A DNA stretch of 64,000 nt from Melioribacteraceae bacterium (GTDB taxonomy: Bacteria > Bacteroidota > Ignavibacteria > Ignavibacteriales > Melioribacteraceae): contig JAKIUC010000009.1 in NCBI GenBank assembly GCA_021647785.1, forward strand, positions 24,668-88,667, in the 5' to 3' direction. Of the stretch, positions 54,701 through 63,006 are shown in pieces (positions within the stretch are counted from its first letter, which is position 1; every line of letters begins with the position of its first letter). The position numbers and the translations under genes were made by a program. Under the pieces are notes generated by a model. That model worked only from the letters and a program-made list of their open reading frames with translations, did not search any database and was not told the origin of the DNA.

Positions 54701-56068
54701 TTAATCTTCGTAAATTATATTAGATTCATTTATTAACCTATGAATTGTTCTCCTATCAATACCACACGCCTCGGCAGTTTTAGAGATATTCCCTTTATTC
54801 AATCTAAGATGATGAGTTAAATACTCAACCTCAAATTTCTCTAATATTTTATGTTTAGCTTCTTTATAAGAAAGATTTACAATAGAATTATGAAGATAGT
54901 TGTTCAATTTATTTTTTGAAAGAGGAACATCCTCTAACTCAATTATTTTTGAATTAGACAAATAAAAAGCTCTACTAATAATATTTTGAAGTTCACGAGC
55001 ATTACCTGGCCAATCATGAGTAACTAATAATTCTTCTACCTTCAGAGAGAATTGTCTAAGAACACTCTCACTATTTTTGCACAAAAGTTTTAGAAAGTGT
55101 CTTGCCAACAGAAGTATGTCTTCCTTTCTTTCTCTAAGAGGTGGAATTTCAATATGAATTGTATTTAATCTATAAAAGAGATCCTGCCTGAATTTTTTTT
55201 CAACTATCAAATTTTCCAAATTTTGATTTGTTGCTGCAATTATTCTTACATCAACACTAAACTCATTTTGACCACCAACCCTACGAATTTTTTTCTCTTC
55301 GAGCATCCGTAATAATTTTGTTTGTAGAACAAAACTCATCTCACCAATTTCGTCCAATAAAAAAGTTCCTCCTTCAGCAAATTCAAATAGCCCAGGTTTC
55401 CTTTTAGCAGCTCCAGTAAATGCTCCTTTTTCGTGACCAAATAATTCACTTTCAAAAAGAGGTTCTGGTAATGCACCACAATTAACAGGAACAAACGGAT
55501 TGAGTCTTCTATTACTCTGGTTATGAATTGCTCTTGCAATTAGTTCTTTTCCAGTACCGCTTTCACCAGTTATTAGAATATTCATATTTCCATTTGCCAC
55601 TTTTTCAATGAGTTTAATTATTTTATCCATTTTACTACTACAATAATATAGCCCAAATTTTTCTTTGATTGGTGAATCAGAATTTTCACTTTGCACTTCT
55701 TGAGTATTTTTAGAAAAAATATGATCAATCGATTTGAAAAGTCTTTTACTTGTAAATGGTTTCTCAATAAAATCAGCAGCACCTAAACGAGTCGATTTTA
55801 CTCCTGCCTCAATAGTTCCATAACCAGAAATCATTATTACACTTGTTTCAGGAAAGCTTTTTTGTGATCTCCTAAGAATTTCCATTCCATCAACTGGTTT
55901 CATCTTTAAATCTGTAATTATTAGATCGTATTTAGTATTCTTAAGAATTTCAAGAGCTTTTGTTGGGTCCGATTCTTTATGAATTTCGTAGTTTGCTCTT
56001 TGTTTTAAAATTTTCTCAAGACTTATAAGCATTTCCATTTCGTCATCAATTAGTAATATTTTTTTCAT
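54701..56068 (-). CDS. Sigma-54-dependent response regulator (NtrC family)
   Basis: 455 residues: receiver domain with phospho-acceptor D53 (LIITDLKM), S81 and K103; AAA+ domain with Walker A GESGTGKE, the sigma-54 contact loop GAFTGA, and GGTFLLDEIGEM; and a Fis-type helix-turn-helix at the end (NKGNISKTAEACGIDRRTIHRLI). It activates transcription by sigma-54 RNA polymerase once phosphorylated by its partner kinase, the gene of which overlaps its start by 4 bases. Targets may include nearby cytochrome genes (inference). Confidence 0.95.
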   Translation of the reverse strand: MKKILLIDDEMEMLISLEKILKQRANYEIHKESDPTKALEILKNTKYDLIITDLKMKPVDGMEILRRSQKSFPETSVIMISGYGTIEAGVKSTRLGAADFIEKPFTSKRLFKSIDHIFSKNTQEVQSENSDSPIKEKFGLYYCSSKMDKIIKLIEKVANGNMNILITGESGTGKELIARAIHNQSNRRLNPFVPVNCGALPEPLFESELFGHEKGAFTGAAKRKPGLFEFAEGGTFLLDEIGEMSFVLQTKLLRMLEEKKIRRVGGQNEFSVDVRIIAATNQNLENLIVEKKFRQDLFYRLNTIHIEIPPLRERKEDILLLARHFLKLLCKNSESVLRQFSLKVEELLVTHDWPGNARELQNIISRAFYLSNSKIIELEDVPLSKNKLNNYLHNSIVNLSYKEAKHKILEKFEVEYLTHHLRLNKGNISKTAEACGIDRRTIHRLINESNIIYED

Positions 56069-57534
56069 TCTTTCCCTAAATATTCGTTGAATAATATTTT
56101 AAAAAGTACTCCCTTTCCGAGAGAAGATTCACATTTAATTTCTGCATTATGGTTATCACAAATATTTTTTACTATGAACAACCCTAAACCGGTTCCCTTT
56201 TTCTCAGATTTTGTTGTAAAAAATGGGGAAAATACTTTCTTCAAGGTTTCTTCATCCATACCTATTCCATAATCTTTTACTTCCATAACCACTTTGTTTT
56301 CACTATTAAGGTAAACTTTAAGAATAATTTTATCAGAATATTCTGAAGCATCTATTGCGTTATGAATTAGATTAATTGCAATCTGTTCCAGTTGAGTTGG
56401 GTCTGCAAAAACATAAGTATTTTGATCTTTAAAGTTTTCTTCAACTTGTATCTGCTTTTTCTTCAATCTTGGTTCAATAATATGTAAACTTTGCTTCAGT
56501 ACTTCCGATATCTGAATTTTTTGAAAATTTTGCGGCAGTTTTCTCCCATACCTAAGAATGTTTTTTGTAATTCGGGATATTCTTTCAGTCTGTTCTAAAA
56601 TAGCATTTAGATCTTTTGAGTATTTTTTTAAATCTGGATTTCCCCCAACTTCACCTGATAGATAATCAGCTCTCGCTAAAATTATTGCAGTAGGATTATT
56701 TATTTCGTGAGCAATTTCGGCTGTTAATTCACCTAAAGTAGCTAATTTATCGGCATGTTGAAGTTGTTCAAAATATAGTTCCTTAATTTCTCTTTGAGAT
56801 GTTTTTAGATTATGCACCATCCTATTAAAGTGGTTATTCATCACTCCAAATTCATCCACTTTTTTATCATCAAGGTGAACGTCAAAGTTTCCGTTTTCTA
56901 CTTCATTAAAAGCTGTTATTAACTGGAAAAGTGGTTTATTAATTAACTTATTAAAAATAATTAAAAGTGAAAAGAAGAGTAAAAGTGCTAATGCAATAGC
57001 TAAAAGAATAATATAACTTGTTCCTGTATAAAAACTTTTTTCCGCATAAGTTAACTGCATTTCCACATCAAGATAAGCAAGTATTTTTTCTTTAGTATCA
57101 TGACAGCTTTGGCACATTTGTTTGTTTACAATCGGTTTGTATGCAGCATAAATTCCTCTATCTTCTAAAAGAACTATGGAAGGTACTAATGTTTTTCTAT
57201 AACGAGGGCTTACCGAAGTAATATGCTGCCCAACTTCATTTCTGTTGGAAGAATAAAGTATTTCTCTATTTTTATCAAATATTTTTATTTTATGAAAATA
57301 TTCATCTTCAATTATCCGATCAATCATATTTTGAATATTTTTTGGACCTTTTGAATTCATATAATCCATTAAACTTGAATTTATAGATTCAAGTCCGGCT
57401 TCTATCATTACTTTAGATCTCTCATCAAAATTTTCTCTAAATTTAGTAAAAAGAAAGTAACTCAAGAATCCAATGCCTAATAATATAAAAAACAAGATTA
57501 GAGATATAAATTTTACTTTAACAGATTTTATCAT
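56065..57534 (-). CDS. Sensor histidine kinase with CXXCH heme site
   Basis: 489 residues: two membrane helices (about 8-29 and 172-194) enclose an extracytoplasmic domain of about 140 residues that ends with CQSCH (residues 141-145), a c-type heme site within AYKPIVNKQMCQSCHDTKE. Then HAMP, HisKA with H276 (AEIAHEINNPTA) and an HATPase domain (NLIHNAIDASE, VKDYGIGMDEETL, GTGLGLFIVKNI). A covalent heme would let the kinase sense redox state, NO, CO or O2. Co-operonic with the NtrC-type regulator. Confidence 0.93.
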   Translation of the reverse strand: MIKSVKVKFISLILFFILLGIGFLSYFLFTKFRENFDERSKVMIEAGLESINSSLMDYMNSKGPKNIQNMIDRIIEDEYFHKIKIFDKNREILYSSNRNEVGQHITSVSPRYRKTLVPSIVLLEDRGIYAAYKPIVNKQMCQSCHDTKEKILAYLDVEMQLTYAEKSFYTGTSYIILLAIALALLLFFSLLIIFNKLINKPLFQLITAFNEVENGNFDVHLDDKKVDEFGVMNNHFNRMVHNLKTSQREIKELYFEQLQHADKLATLGELTAEIAHEINNPTAIILARADYLSGEVGGNPDLKKYSKDLNAILEQTERISRITKNILRYGRKLPQNFQKIQISEVLKQSLHIIEPRLKKKQIQVEENFKDQNTYVFADPTQLEQIAINLIHNAIDASEYSDKIILKVYLNSENKVVMEVKDYGIGMDEETLKKVFSPFFTTKSEKKGTGLGLFIVKNICDNHNAEIKCESSLGKGVLFKILFNEYLGKE

Positions 57535-57873
57535 ATGAAGTTATTTAATGAATTCTATTATAATATCAATACTATACATTTTGAAATGAACAATCCTATA
57601 AAAATATTGTTGAAATTAAAAAATATTTGGCAATAAACAAAAATTCTATTTACACATCACAATTTGTTCTCAAATTTGGGTGACCTTTTTATTATCAATA
57701 TAAGTGGGACAAACTTATCGCATTGTGTTTTAATTGTCTCAATCACATCTAACAATTACACTAAGTAGAAATAGAAACTTAAGCACTTTCCTTAATTTTT
57801 AACGAATTTTTATCGATTTCTTTTTTTAACAGAGATGTTAGTTAGATGGCATAGACTTTGAGATATTAATAAT
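57535..57873. promoter_or_regulatory. Divergent gap between the sensor kinase and the lone receiver gene
   Basis: 339 bases, AT-rich, no gene. A near-match to a sigma-54 promoter lies at 57847-57862: TGGCA, six bases, TTGAG, with GG and the downstream G at the correct 10-base spacing but GA in place of the usual GC at -12. It would give a leader of almost no length before the ATG at 57874. Confidence 0.3.
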
Positions 57874-58263
57874 ATGAATTTATTTGTAATAACAGAAGAT
57901 CCAGAAATTATTTCAATTGTTAATAATATGAAATTGCCAGAAAGTTGGGTACTGAAAATAATTAATACCCAAATTGATGAACTTGAACTTTTGGAACAAT
58001 TTCATACTTTTAAACCACAAGTTCTTTTAATAGATGACGATATTTACACACCCCGAACTTACCCTATTCTAAAAATACTTCGGAAATTATATGATTCATT
58101 AATAATAATTTTTATCACACTAGATTCCAGTATTGAATTAGGTAGAAATATTAGTCAATTAAAAATTCATAACTACATGATAAAACCAATATCTAGCGAA
58201 TTCTTATCACAATCAATATTAAGCACAGAAAAATTATTAACTAAAAAAATACATAACCATTAA
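57874..58263 (+). CDS. Stand-alone receiver-like domain
   Basis: 129 residues with a CheY-like fold: an acidic pair early (VITEDPE), the likely phospho-acceptor in VLLIDDDIY, the conserved Thr region (FITLDSS) and the Lys (MIKPIS). There is no output domain. It lies between the two-component system (opposite strand) and an exported heme-domain protein (10-base gap). It may take phosphate from the neighbouring kinase or act as a sink. Confidence 0.7.
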   Translation: MNLFVITEDPEIISIVNNMKLPESWVLKIINTQIDELELLEQFHTFKPQVLLIDDDIYTPRTYPILKILRKLYDSLIIIFITLDSSIELGRNISQLKIHNYMIKPISSEFLSQSILSTEKLLTKKIHNH

Positions 58264-58273
58264 AGGAGTTATT

Positions 58274-59512
58274 ATGAAAAAATCGACTATTACATTTTTA
58301 GTTTTCTCAATATTCTTATCTCTCACAGTAATATACGGACAAAATTCACTTGTTGTTACACATGGTGTACCAATATTAGATGGTGTTATTGCACCTGGTG
58401 AATGGACTTCAACACCCTTAGTAACTAGTGGAGATGTAACTTTAAATGCTATGGCAGATGGTCAATACGTTTATATTTCTGCATCTTGGGCTGATGAAAC
58501 CGAAAGCATCCAAAAGAAAGAATGGGCGTATGACGGTTCTGCTTGGTCGCAAACAGGAAATGAAGACAGATTCAGTTTTGTTTTTGATATTGGATTAAAT
58601 GGTGCTGACGGAGCAAGCTGTGCAGCAATGTGCCATGGCGATGGACTTATGCGTACTAACAATGGCAAAGTTGATGTTTGGCATTGGAAAGCTGCTAGAG
58701 GAAATGCCATTGGTTTTGTAGATGATAAAACATGGGATATTGATGATAGACATAGTGACCCTGGAACAAGTGCCTATTCTAATAACTCTGATGATGGTTC
58801 CGGATTCCCATCTTTTATGGCAACCGGAGACCCAGGTGCTAAAGTTAGTTTCCTCACCAAAGATGCAGATGTACAAGCAGCATTTGATCCATATAGTGTA
58901 ATTTCACCTCATGTATATGCTGAAGCAATAGCATTCGATAAAGCCGCTTCATTTTCTTCTGGGGATGTAATACCTGGATATATTCATAGAATTCCTGATG
59001 GAGATAGAGCTTCTGTGCAATCAGCCGGAAAATTTGAGAATGGTATTTGGACAGTAGAATTTAGAAGAGCGTATGTAGCCGGTGAATTCGACTTTGTTGT
59101 AGTTCCAGGGAGTACAGTAGATTTCACATACGAACCTTTTGATAATACTGGTAGCAATCACCCAAATGATGGATTTGATGCAAAGGTTTATTCACTTGAT
59201 TTCACTTTAATAACAGATGTTGAAAATAATTTAAATAGTACTTTGCCAAGTGCTTATACTCTTTACCAAAACTATCCAAATCCATTTAACCCAACTACTG
59301 TAATTAATTTCTCAATTCCAGAGAGTGGGTTAGTGAGTTTGAAAGTATTTAATCTTTTAGGTCAAGAAGTAGTTGAATTAGTAAACAATGTAATTGCGGC
59401 TGGAAATTATAATGTATCTTTCGATGCATCGGGCTTAACTACTGGAATGTATATTTATAAAATCCAAGTTGGGAGTTTCACAGCAACAAAGAAGATGTTA
59501 TTATTGAAATAG
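58274..59512 (+). CDS. Type IX-secreted heme-domain protein (ethylbenzene-dehydrogenase-related)
   Basis: 412 residues: signal peptide (about 1-22); a domain resembling the EB_dh/DMSO-reductase-family heme-binding fold (PILDGVIAPGEWTSTPL, YVYISASWADETES) with CAAMCH (residues 116-121, CX3CH) and a nearby VWHWKA that could give an axial His; and a sorting domain (NYPNPFNPTTVINFSIPES ... TATKKMLLLK). It should carry a heme to the cell surface through type IX secretion. Likely an external electron carrier or reductase subunit; its partner is not known. Confidence 0.8.
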   Translation: MKKSTITFLVFSIFLSLTVIYGQNSLVVTHGVPILDGVIAPGEWTSTPLVTSGDVTLNAMADGQYVYISASWADETESIQKKEWAYDGSAWSQTGNEDRFSFVFDIGLNGADGASCAAMCHGDGLMRTNNGKVDVWHWKAARGNAIGFVDDKTWDIDDRHSDPGTSAYSNNSDDGSGFPSFMATGDPGAKVSFLTKDADVQAAFDPYSVISPHVYAEAIAFDKAASFSSGDVIPGYIHRIPDGDRASVQSAGKFENGIWTVEFRRAYVAGEFDFVVVPGSTVDFTYEPFDNTGSNHPNDGFDAKVYSLDFTLITDVENNLNSTLPSAYTLYQNYPNPFNPTTVINFSIPESGLVSLKVFNLLGQEVVELVNNVIAAGNYNVSFDASGLTTGMYIYKIQVGSFTATKKMLLLK

Positions 59513-59526
59513 TCCCGTTTCACGCG

Positions 59527-59660
59527 GTTACTCATTAAGTATAATATTTGAGTAATCGCTGAAACAAGCAGCTAAATTAAAAGGAACTACTAGTTACTCA
59601 TTTAGTATAGTATTTGAGTAATCCCGATTTTCGGGGTTACTCATTAAATAGTATCAAATG
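59527..59660. repeat. Tandem hairpin repeats
   Basis: Three direct copies of a 31-base unit starting GTTACTCATT: 59527-59557, 59593-59623 and a partial one from 59636. The first two fold on themselves (GTTACTCA with TGAGTAAT). A CCCGATTTTCGGGG hairpin sits between copies 2 and 3. They fill the gap between the heme-domain gene and the Rieske gene, along with further hairpins at 59707-59727 and 59749-59782. Confidence 0.75.
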
Positions 59661-59748
59661 GTTTGAAGAAGAGTTAAGTTGTTATACAGAATTGGAAAAA
59701 TGAGGCGGGAGATTAAATCAGTCTCCTTTCTAAAGTTTTTAGAATATG

Positions 59749-59782
59749 AAACAAGCTTGCCTTTGACGGCAGACAGGCTTGT
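59749..59782. repeat. GC-rich hairpin repeat
   Basis: AACAAGC and GCTTGTT outer arms with an inner GCC/GGC-rich part. Its type (AAGCC...GGCTT with CTGCCG inside) is like short repeats common in Bacteroidota. Together with GGGAGA/TCTCC at 59707-59727 it may terminate transcription before the Rieske gene. Confidence 0.5.
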
Positions 59783-59844
59783 TAAATCCTTAACTAACTT
59801 TTGAAGTTTTTAACTCAAATATTTTATTAAATAATAGGTTGAAT

Positions 59845-60279
59845 ATGGGAACTAATAGAAGAAAATTTTTAAACTCACTTCTCGGTATTGGGAGTCTTGG
59901 CGCACTCTCTGCAATTGTTTATCCAATCATTTCATTCTTGATACCTCCAAAAATTGCAGAGGTTAAGATAAACTCTCTTAAAGTTGGTCCGGTTGCCGAT
60001 TTCAAAAATAACAGTTCAAAAATAGTGAAGTTTGGACGCACACCTGTTATTTTAGTAAGAACTAAAAATGGCGATTTTAATGCTCTGGAAGCTACCTGCA
60101 CACATTTAGATTGCATCGTACAATTCAAAAAAGATACGCAGCAAATTCTTTGTGCATGTCATAATGGTATTTATGACATACACGGAAGAAATGTATCGGG
60201 ACCCCCTCCAAAGCCCTTAAAGCAGTTTGTAGTAAATATAATTGATGATGAAATTAGAATAACTTCCCAAGATGTGTAA
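59845..60279 (+). CDS. Rieske iron-sulfur subunit of a bc-type quinol oxidoreductase
   Basis: About 144 residues from the ATG at 59845 (AGG 6 bases upstream); the TTG at 59839 in the same frame adds two residues. The N-terminus NRRKFLNSLLGIGSLGAL is a Tat-type signal/anchor, as in Rieske subunits. Cluster boxes: CTHLDC and CACHNG, with the disulfide cysteines C-terminal in each. It takes electrons from menaquinol together with the cytochrome b gene that follows 2 bases later. Confidence 0.92.
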   Translation: MGTNRRKFLNSLLGIGSLGALSAIVYPIISFLIPPKIAEVKINSLKVGPVADFKNNSSKIVKFGRTPVILVRTKNGDFNALEATCTHLDCIVQFKKDTQQILCACHNGIYDIHGRNVSGPPPKPLKQFVVNIIDDEIRITSQDV

Positions 60280-60281
60280 TT

Positions 60282-61361
60282 ATGAAGAATAAAAAAATAG
60301 AAAAAGTTGAAAATTGGCTCGATGAAAGATATGACCTATCACCAATTAGAAATCTTATACAACATAAAAAAGTTCCAGTCCACGGACACTCAATTTGGTA
60401 TTACATGGGCGGTATTAGTTTGTTCCTATTTATGATTCAAGTCTTTACCGGACTCCTATTGTTAATGTATTATATTCCGGGTGAAGATAGTGCATACGAA
60501 AGCGTTCAGTTTATTATTACAAAAGTAGATTTCGGATGGTTAATCCGCAACCTGCATAGTTGGTCGGCTAACTTGATGGTCTTCTTTATATTCATCCACA
60601 TGTTTAGTGTATTCTTTACAAATTCTTTCAGAAAACCTCGTGAACTAACTTGGGTAACTGGTTTCTTTCTGCTGCTGCTTGCAATGGGATTTGGATTTAG
60701 CGGATACCTTTTACCTTGGAACGAATTAGCATTCTTCGCAACAAAAGTGGGAACTGATATTGTAGCGGTAGTACCATTTATTGGTGATTCACTTAAAGTT
60801 ATTCTTAGAGGCGGCGAGGATGTTACTGGTGCTACCCTATCCAGATTTTTTGGACTTCATGTGGCATTTCTTCCAGCAATATTTACAACCCTATTAGTTA
60901 TTCACCTTTTCTTTGTTCAAAGACAAGGTATGAGCGAGCCTGAAGAATTTGAAAAACTAACTGAAGACCAGAAAAAATATATCCCATTCTTCCCTAATTT
61001 TGTTTTGCAGGATGCCTTACTTTGGATTATTGTTTTGATAGTTTTACTTAGTCTCACTCTATTTTTCCCTTGGGAGTTAGGGTTAAAGGCTGATGCATTA
61101 GCTTCTGCACCAATAGGAATAAAGCCTGAATGGTATTTTATGTTTATGTTTGAAACCTTAAAATTGCTTCCGGCAAATATATGGTTTATCGAAGGAGAAG
61201 CAGTAGGTATTTTTGCATTCACAATTGCAGGGTTAATTTGGATGTTAATTCCATTCATCAATTTTTCAAAAAAGAAAGATTTAAATAATAAAATTGTTCG
61301 ATGGATTGGAATATTTTCACTTCTGTATATGATTGCTTTCACAATTAAAGGATATTTATAA
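60282..61361 (+). CDS. Cytochrome b of a bc-type menaquinol oxidoreductase
   Basis: 359 residues with seven or eight membrane helices. Heme-b His pairs: one in RNLHSWSANLMVFFIFIH and one in FFGLHVAFLPAIFTTLLVIH. The quinol-site GFGFSGYLLPW and PEWYF motifs are present. The chain spans both the b6-like and subunit IV-like parts. It forms a complex with the Rieske protein before it and most likely with the nonaheme cytochrome after it. Confidence 0.94.
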   Translation: MKNKKIEKVENWLDERYDLSPIRNLIQHKKVPVHGHSIWYYMGGISLFLFMIQVFTGLLLLMYYIPGEDSAYESVQFIITKVDFGWLIRNLHSWSANLMVFFIFIHMFSVFFTNSFRKPRELTWVTGFFLLLLAMGFGFSGYLLPWNELAFFATKVGTDIVAVVPFIGDSLKVILRGGEDVTGATLSRFFGLHVAFLPAIFTTLLVIHLFFVQRQGMSEPEEFEKLTEDQKKYIPFFPNFVLQDALLWIIVLIVLLSLTLFFPWELGLKADALASAPIGIKPEWYFMFMFETLKLLPANIWFIEGEAVGIFAFTIAGLIWMLIPFINFSKKKDLNNKIVRWIGIFSLLYMIAFTIKGYL

Positions 61362-61374
61362 TAGGATAATTAAA

Positions 61375-62631
61375 ATGGATAAGAAAAACTTATTAAATAT
61401 TTGCTCGTTTATTTTCCTCTTCTCTGCAATATCTCTTTTTGCAGTAACCTCTAATGATGCTCCAAAATCTTCTACGTATGAAGATGAGTGTATTAACTGC
61501 CATATCGAAAATGATATAATGCCTGAACATTTTTCCAAAAGTGATATACATTGGCAGAATGGACTTTCCTGTGCTGGCTGCCACGGTGGTAACCCCAACG
61601 AGACTGACGAAGAGAAAGCTATGAGCATTAGCAACGGTTATGTTGGTGTGCCTGATAAAAAAGAGATACCACAATTTTGCGGAAAGTGCCATTCCGATCT
61701 TGAAGAAATGCAATTGTTTCAACCAAGAATTCCTACTGATCAGGTATCGCAGTATTATGTTAGCACACATGGTAAACAATTAAAATTAGGAAATATGGAT
61801 GTAGCCACTTGTACCGACTGCCATACAACGCATGATATTTTACCAGCATCTGATACTCGTTCTACAACTTATGCTATTAATATTCCTAATACTTGTGATA
61901 ATTGTCATGGTAATAGTGAATTAATGAGTAAATATAATTTAGAATCTATTCAGGTTGCAGAGTATTCAAAAAGTGTTCATGGCATAGCACTATTAGAAAA
62001 ATTAGATGTTGGTGCACCCGCTTGTAACGATTGTCATGGCAACCATGGTGCAAGCCCACCTGGAGTAATATCAATTTCGCATGTTTGCGGCTCCTGCCAT
62101 GTAAATAATATGAACTATTTTAATAACTCAACTAAGGCAGTAGAGTTTTCCGATATGGATATTAAAGGGTGCGAACAATGCCACGGTAAGCATCTTATTC
62201 ATAAAACAAATGATGAAATGATTAGTGTTGGAGAAGCCTCTACTTGCACAGAATGCCACTCTGAAGGGGATGATGGTTACATTGCAGCAGAATTGATATA
62301 TGGCAAATTAAAAAAATTATCTTCTCTTTACGATTCAACAAAAGTTGTATCAGAAAAAGTTAATATTATGGGAATGAACAATATAGAGATTGAATACTCT
62401 TTGAAAAATATCAGACAAAACCTCATTCAGTCAAGAACACTAATTCACACTTTCGATACATCACAAGTTTTTGAAAAAACCAATGAAGGAATTCTTGCAT
62501 CGTATGGTGCATTAAAATTAGCCGATAATGAAATAGCCGAATACTTTAACCGCAGACTTGGTTATGGAGTTGCAATATTTATTTTAATTCTTCTCGCAGC
62601 AACATTGTATTGGAAAATTAGGAGTTTGTAA
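61375..62631 (+). CDS. Nonaheme cytochrome c with C-terminal membrane anchor
   Basis: 418 residues from the ATG at 61375 (13 bases after cytochrome b; a reading from 61333 begins inside that gene and is rejected). Signal peptide (about 4-22), nine CXXCH sites (CINCH, CAGCH, CGKCH, CTDCH, CDNCH, CNDCH, CGSCH, CEQCH, CTECH), a helical stretch of about 100 residues, and a C-terminal anchor (GVAIFILILLAATLYWKI). It replaces the usual cytochrome c1 of a bc complex and would pass electrons to the periplasmic pool. Confidence 0.9.
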   Translation: MDKKNLLNICSFIFLFSAISLFAVTSNDAPKSSTYEDECINCHIENDIMPEHFSKSDIHWQNGLSCAGCHGGNPNETDEEKAMSISNGYVGVPDKKEIPQFCGKCHSDLEEMQLFQPRIPTDQVSQYYVSTHGKQLKLGNMDVATCTDCHTTHDILPASDTRSTTYAINIPNTCDNCHGNSELMSKYNLESIQVAEYSKSVHGIALLEKLDVGAPACNDCHGNHGASPPGVISISHVCGSCHVNNMNYFNNSTKAVEFSDMDIKGCEQCHGKHLIHKTNDEMISVGEASTCTECHSEGDDGYIAAELIYGKLKKLSSLYDSTKVVSEKVNIMGMNNIEIEYSLKNIRQNLIQSRTLIHTFDTSQVFEKTNEGILASYGALKLADNEIAEYFNRRLGYGVAIFILILLAATLYWKIRSL

Positions 62632-62732
62632 AAAGGGAGAATACAGAAAGAATTTTTTATAGTTGAATAAAATTCTTTAATGTTAGTGTTAATAAGAAGT
62701 ATTATATAAACAATTTAATTGAAACAACTTAT

Positions 62733-62813
62733 GACGAAATAGAGGATTATATTTAAGAGTGTTAGTGAGAAATTTTTTCTTAATAACACTCTAAACAAAG
62801 AAAATGTTTCGTC
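62733..62813. repeat. Long hairpin downstream of the bc-type genes
   Basis: Outer arms GACGAAA (62733-62739) and TTTCGTC (62807-62813); inner arms AGAGTGTTA (62756-62764) and TAACACTCT (62784-62792). No T-run follows. It forms part of a 375-base gap packed with palindromes and without a gene. Confidence 0.6.
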
Positions 62814-62860
62814 GGGTTAGTGTATAGGGCTAAGCTCTAATTAAACAGCAATCTGCTAAG

Positions 62861-62955
62861 AAAAGCCCAACTTTTGCAGTATATAGTAATTTACAGTAAT
62901 ACAAAAGTTGAAATAAAATTATAAGGTTATCAAACAAAGTAAAAGTTGGGCTTTT
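62861..62955. repeat. 15-bp inverted repeat upstream of the cyclase-like gene
   Basis: AAAAGCCCAACTTTT (62861-62875) and its exact complement (62941-62955) face each other, 65 bases apart. An inner CAAAAGTTG copy (62902-62910) can pair with the left arm instead. The GCCCAAC/GTTGGGC cores fit the RYYYAAC/GTTRRRY boxes of integron attC sites, but no integrase is in the window. Confidence 0.6.
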
Positions 62956-63006
62956 GTAAATACTGTAATAAGTAGAACTCAGCCGTATATAGTTAGGTGG
63001 TCAAAA

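Noticed and set aside
61333..61374. Longer start for the nonaheme cytochrome
   Set aside because: It begins at a TTG inside cytochrome b and places non-signal residues before a good signal peptide; the ATG at 61375 is better.
46797..62631. Nitrite reductase or tetrathionate reductase gene cluster
   Set aside because: No NrfA, NapA or other catalytic terminal reductase is present; the multiheme proteins look like carriers.
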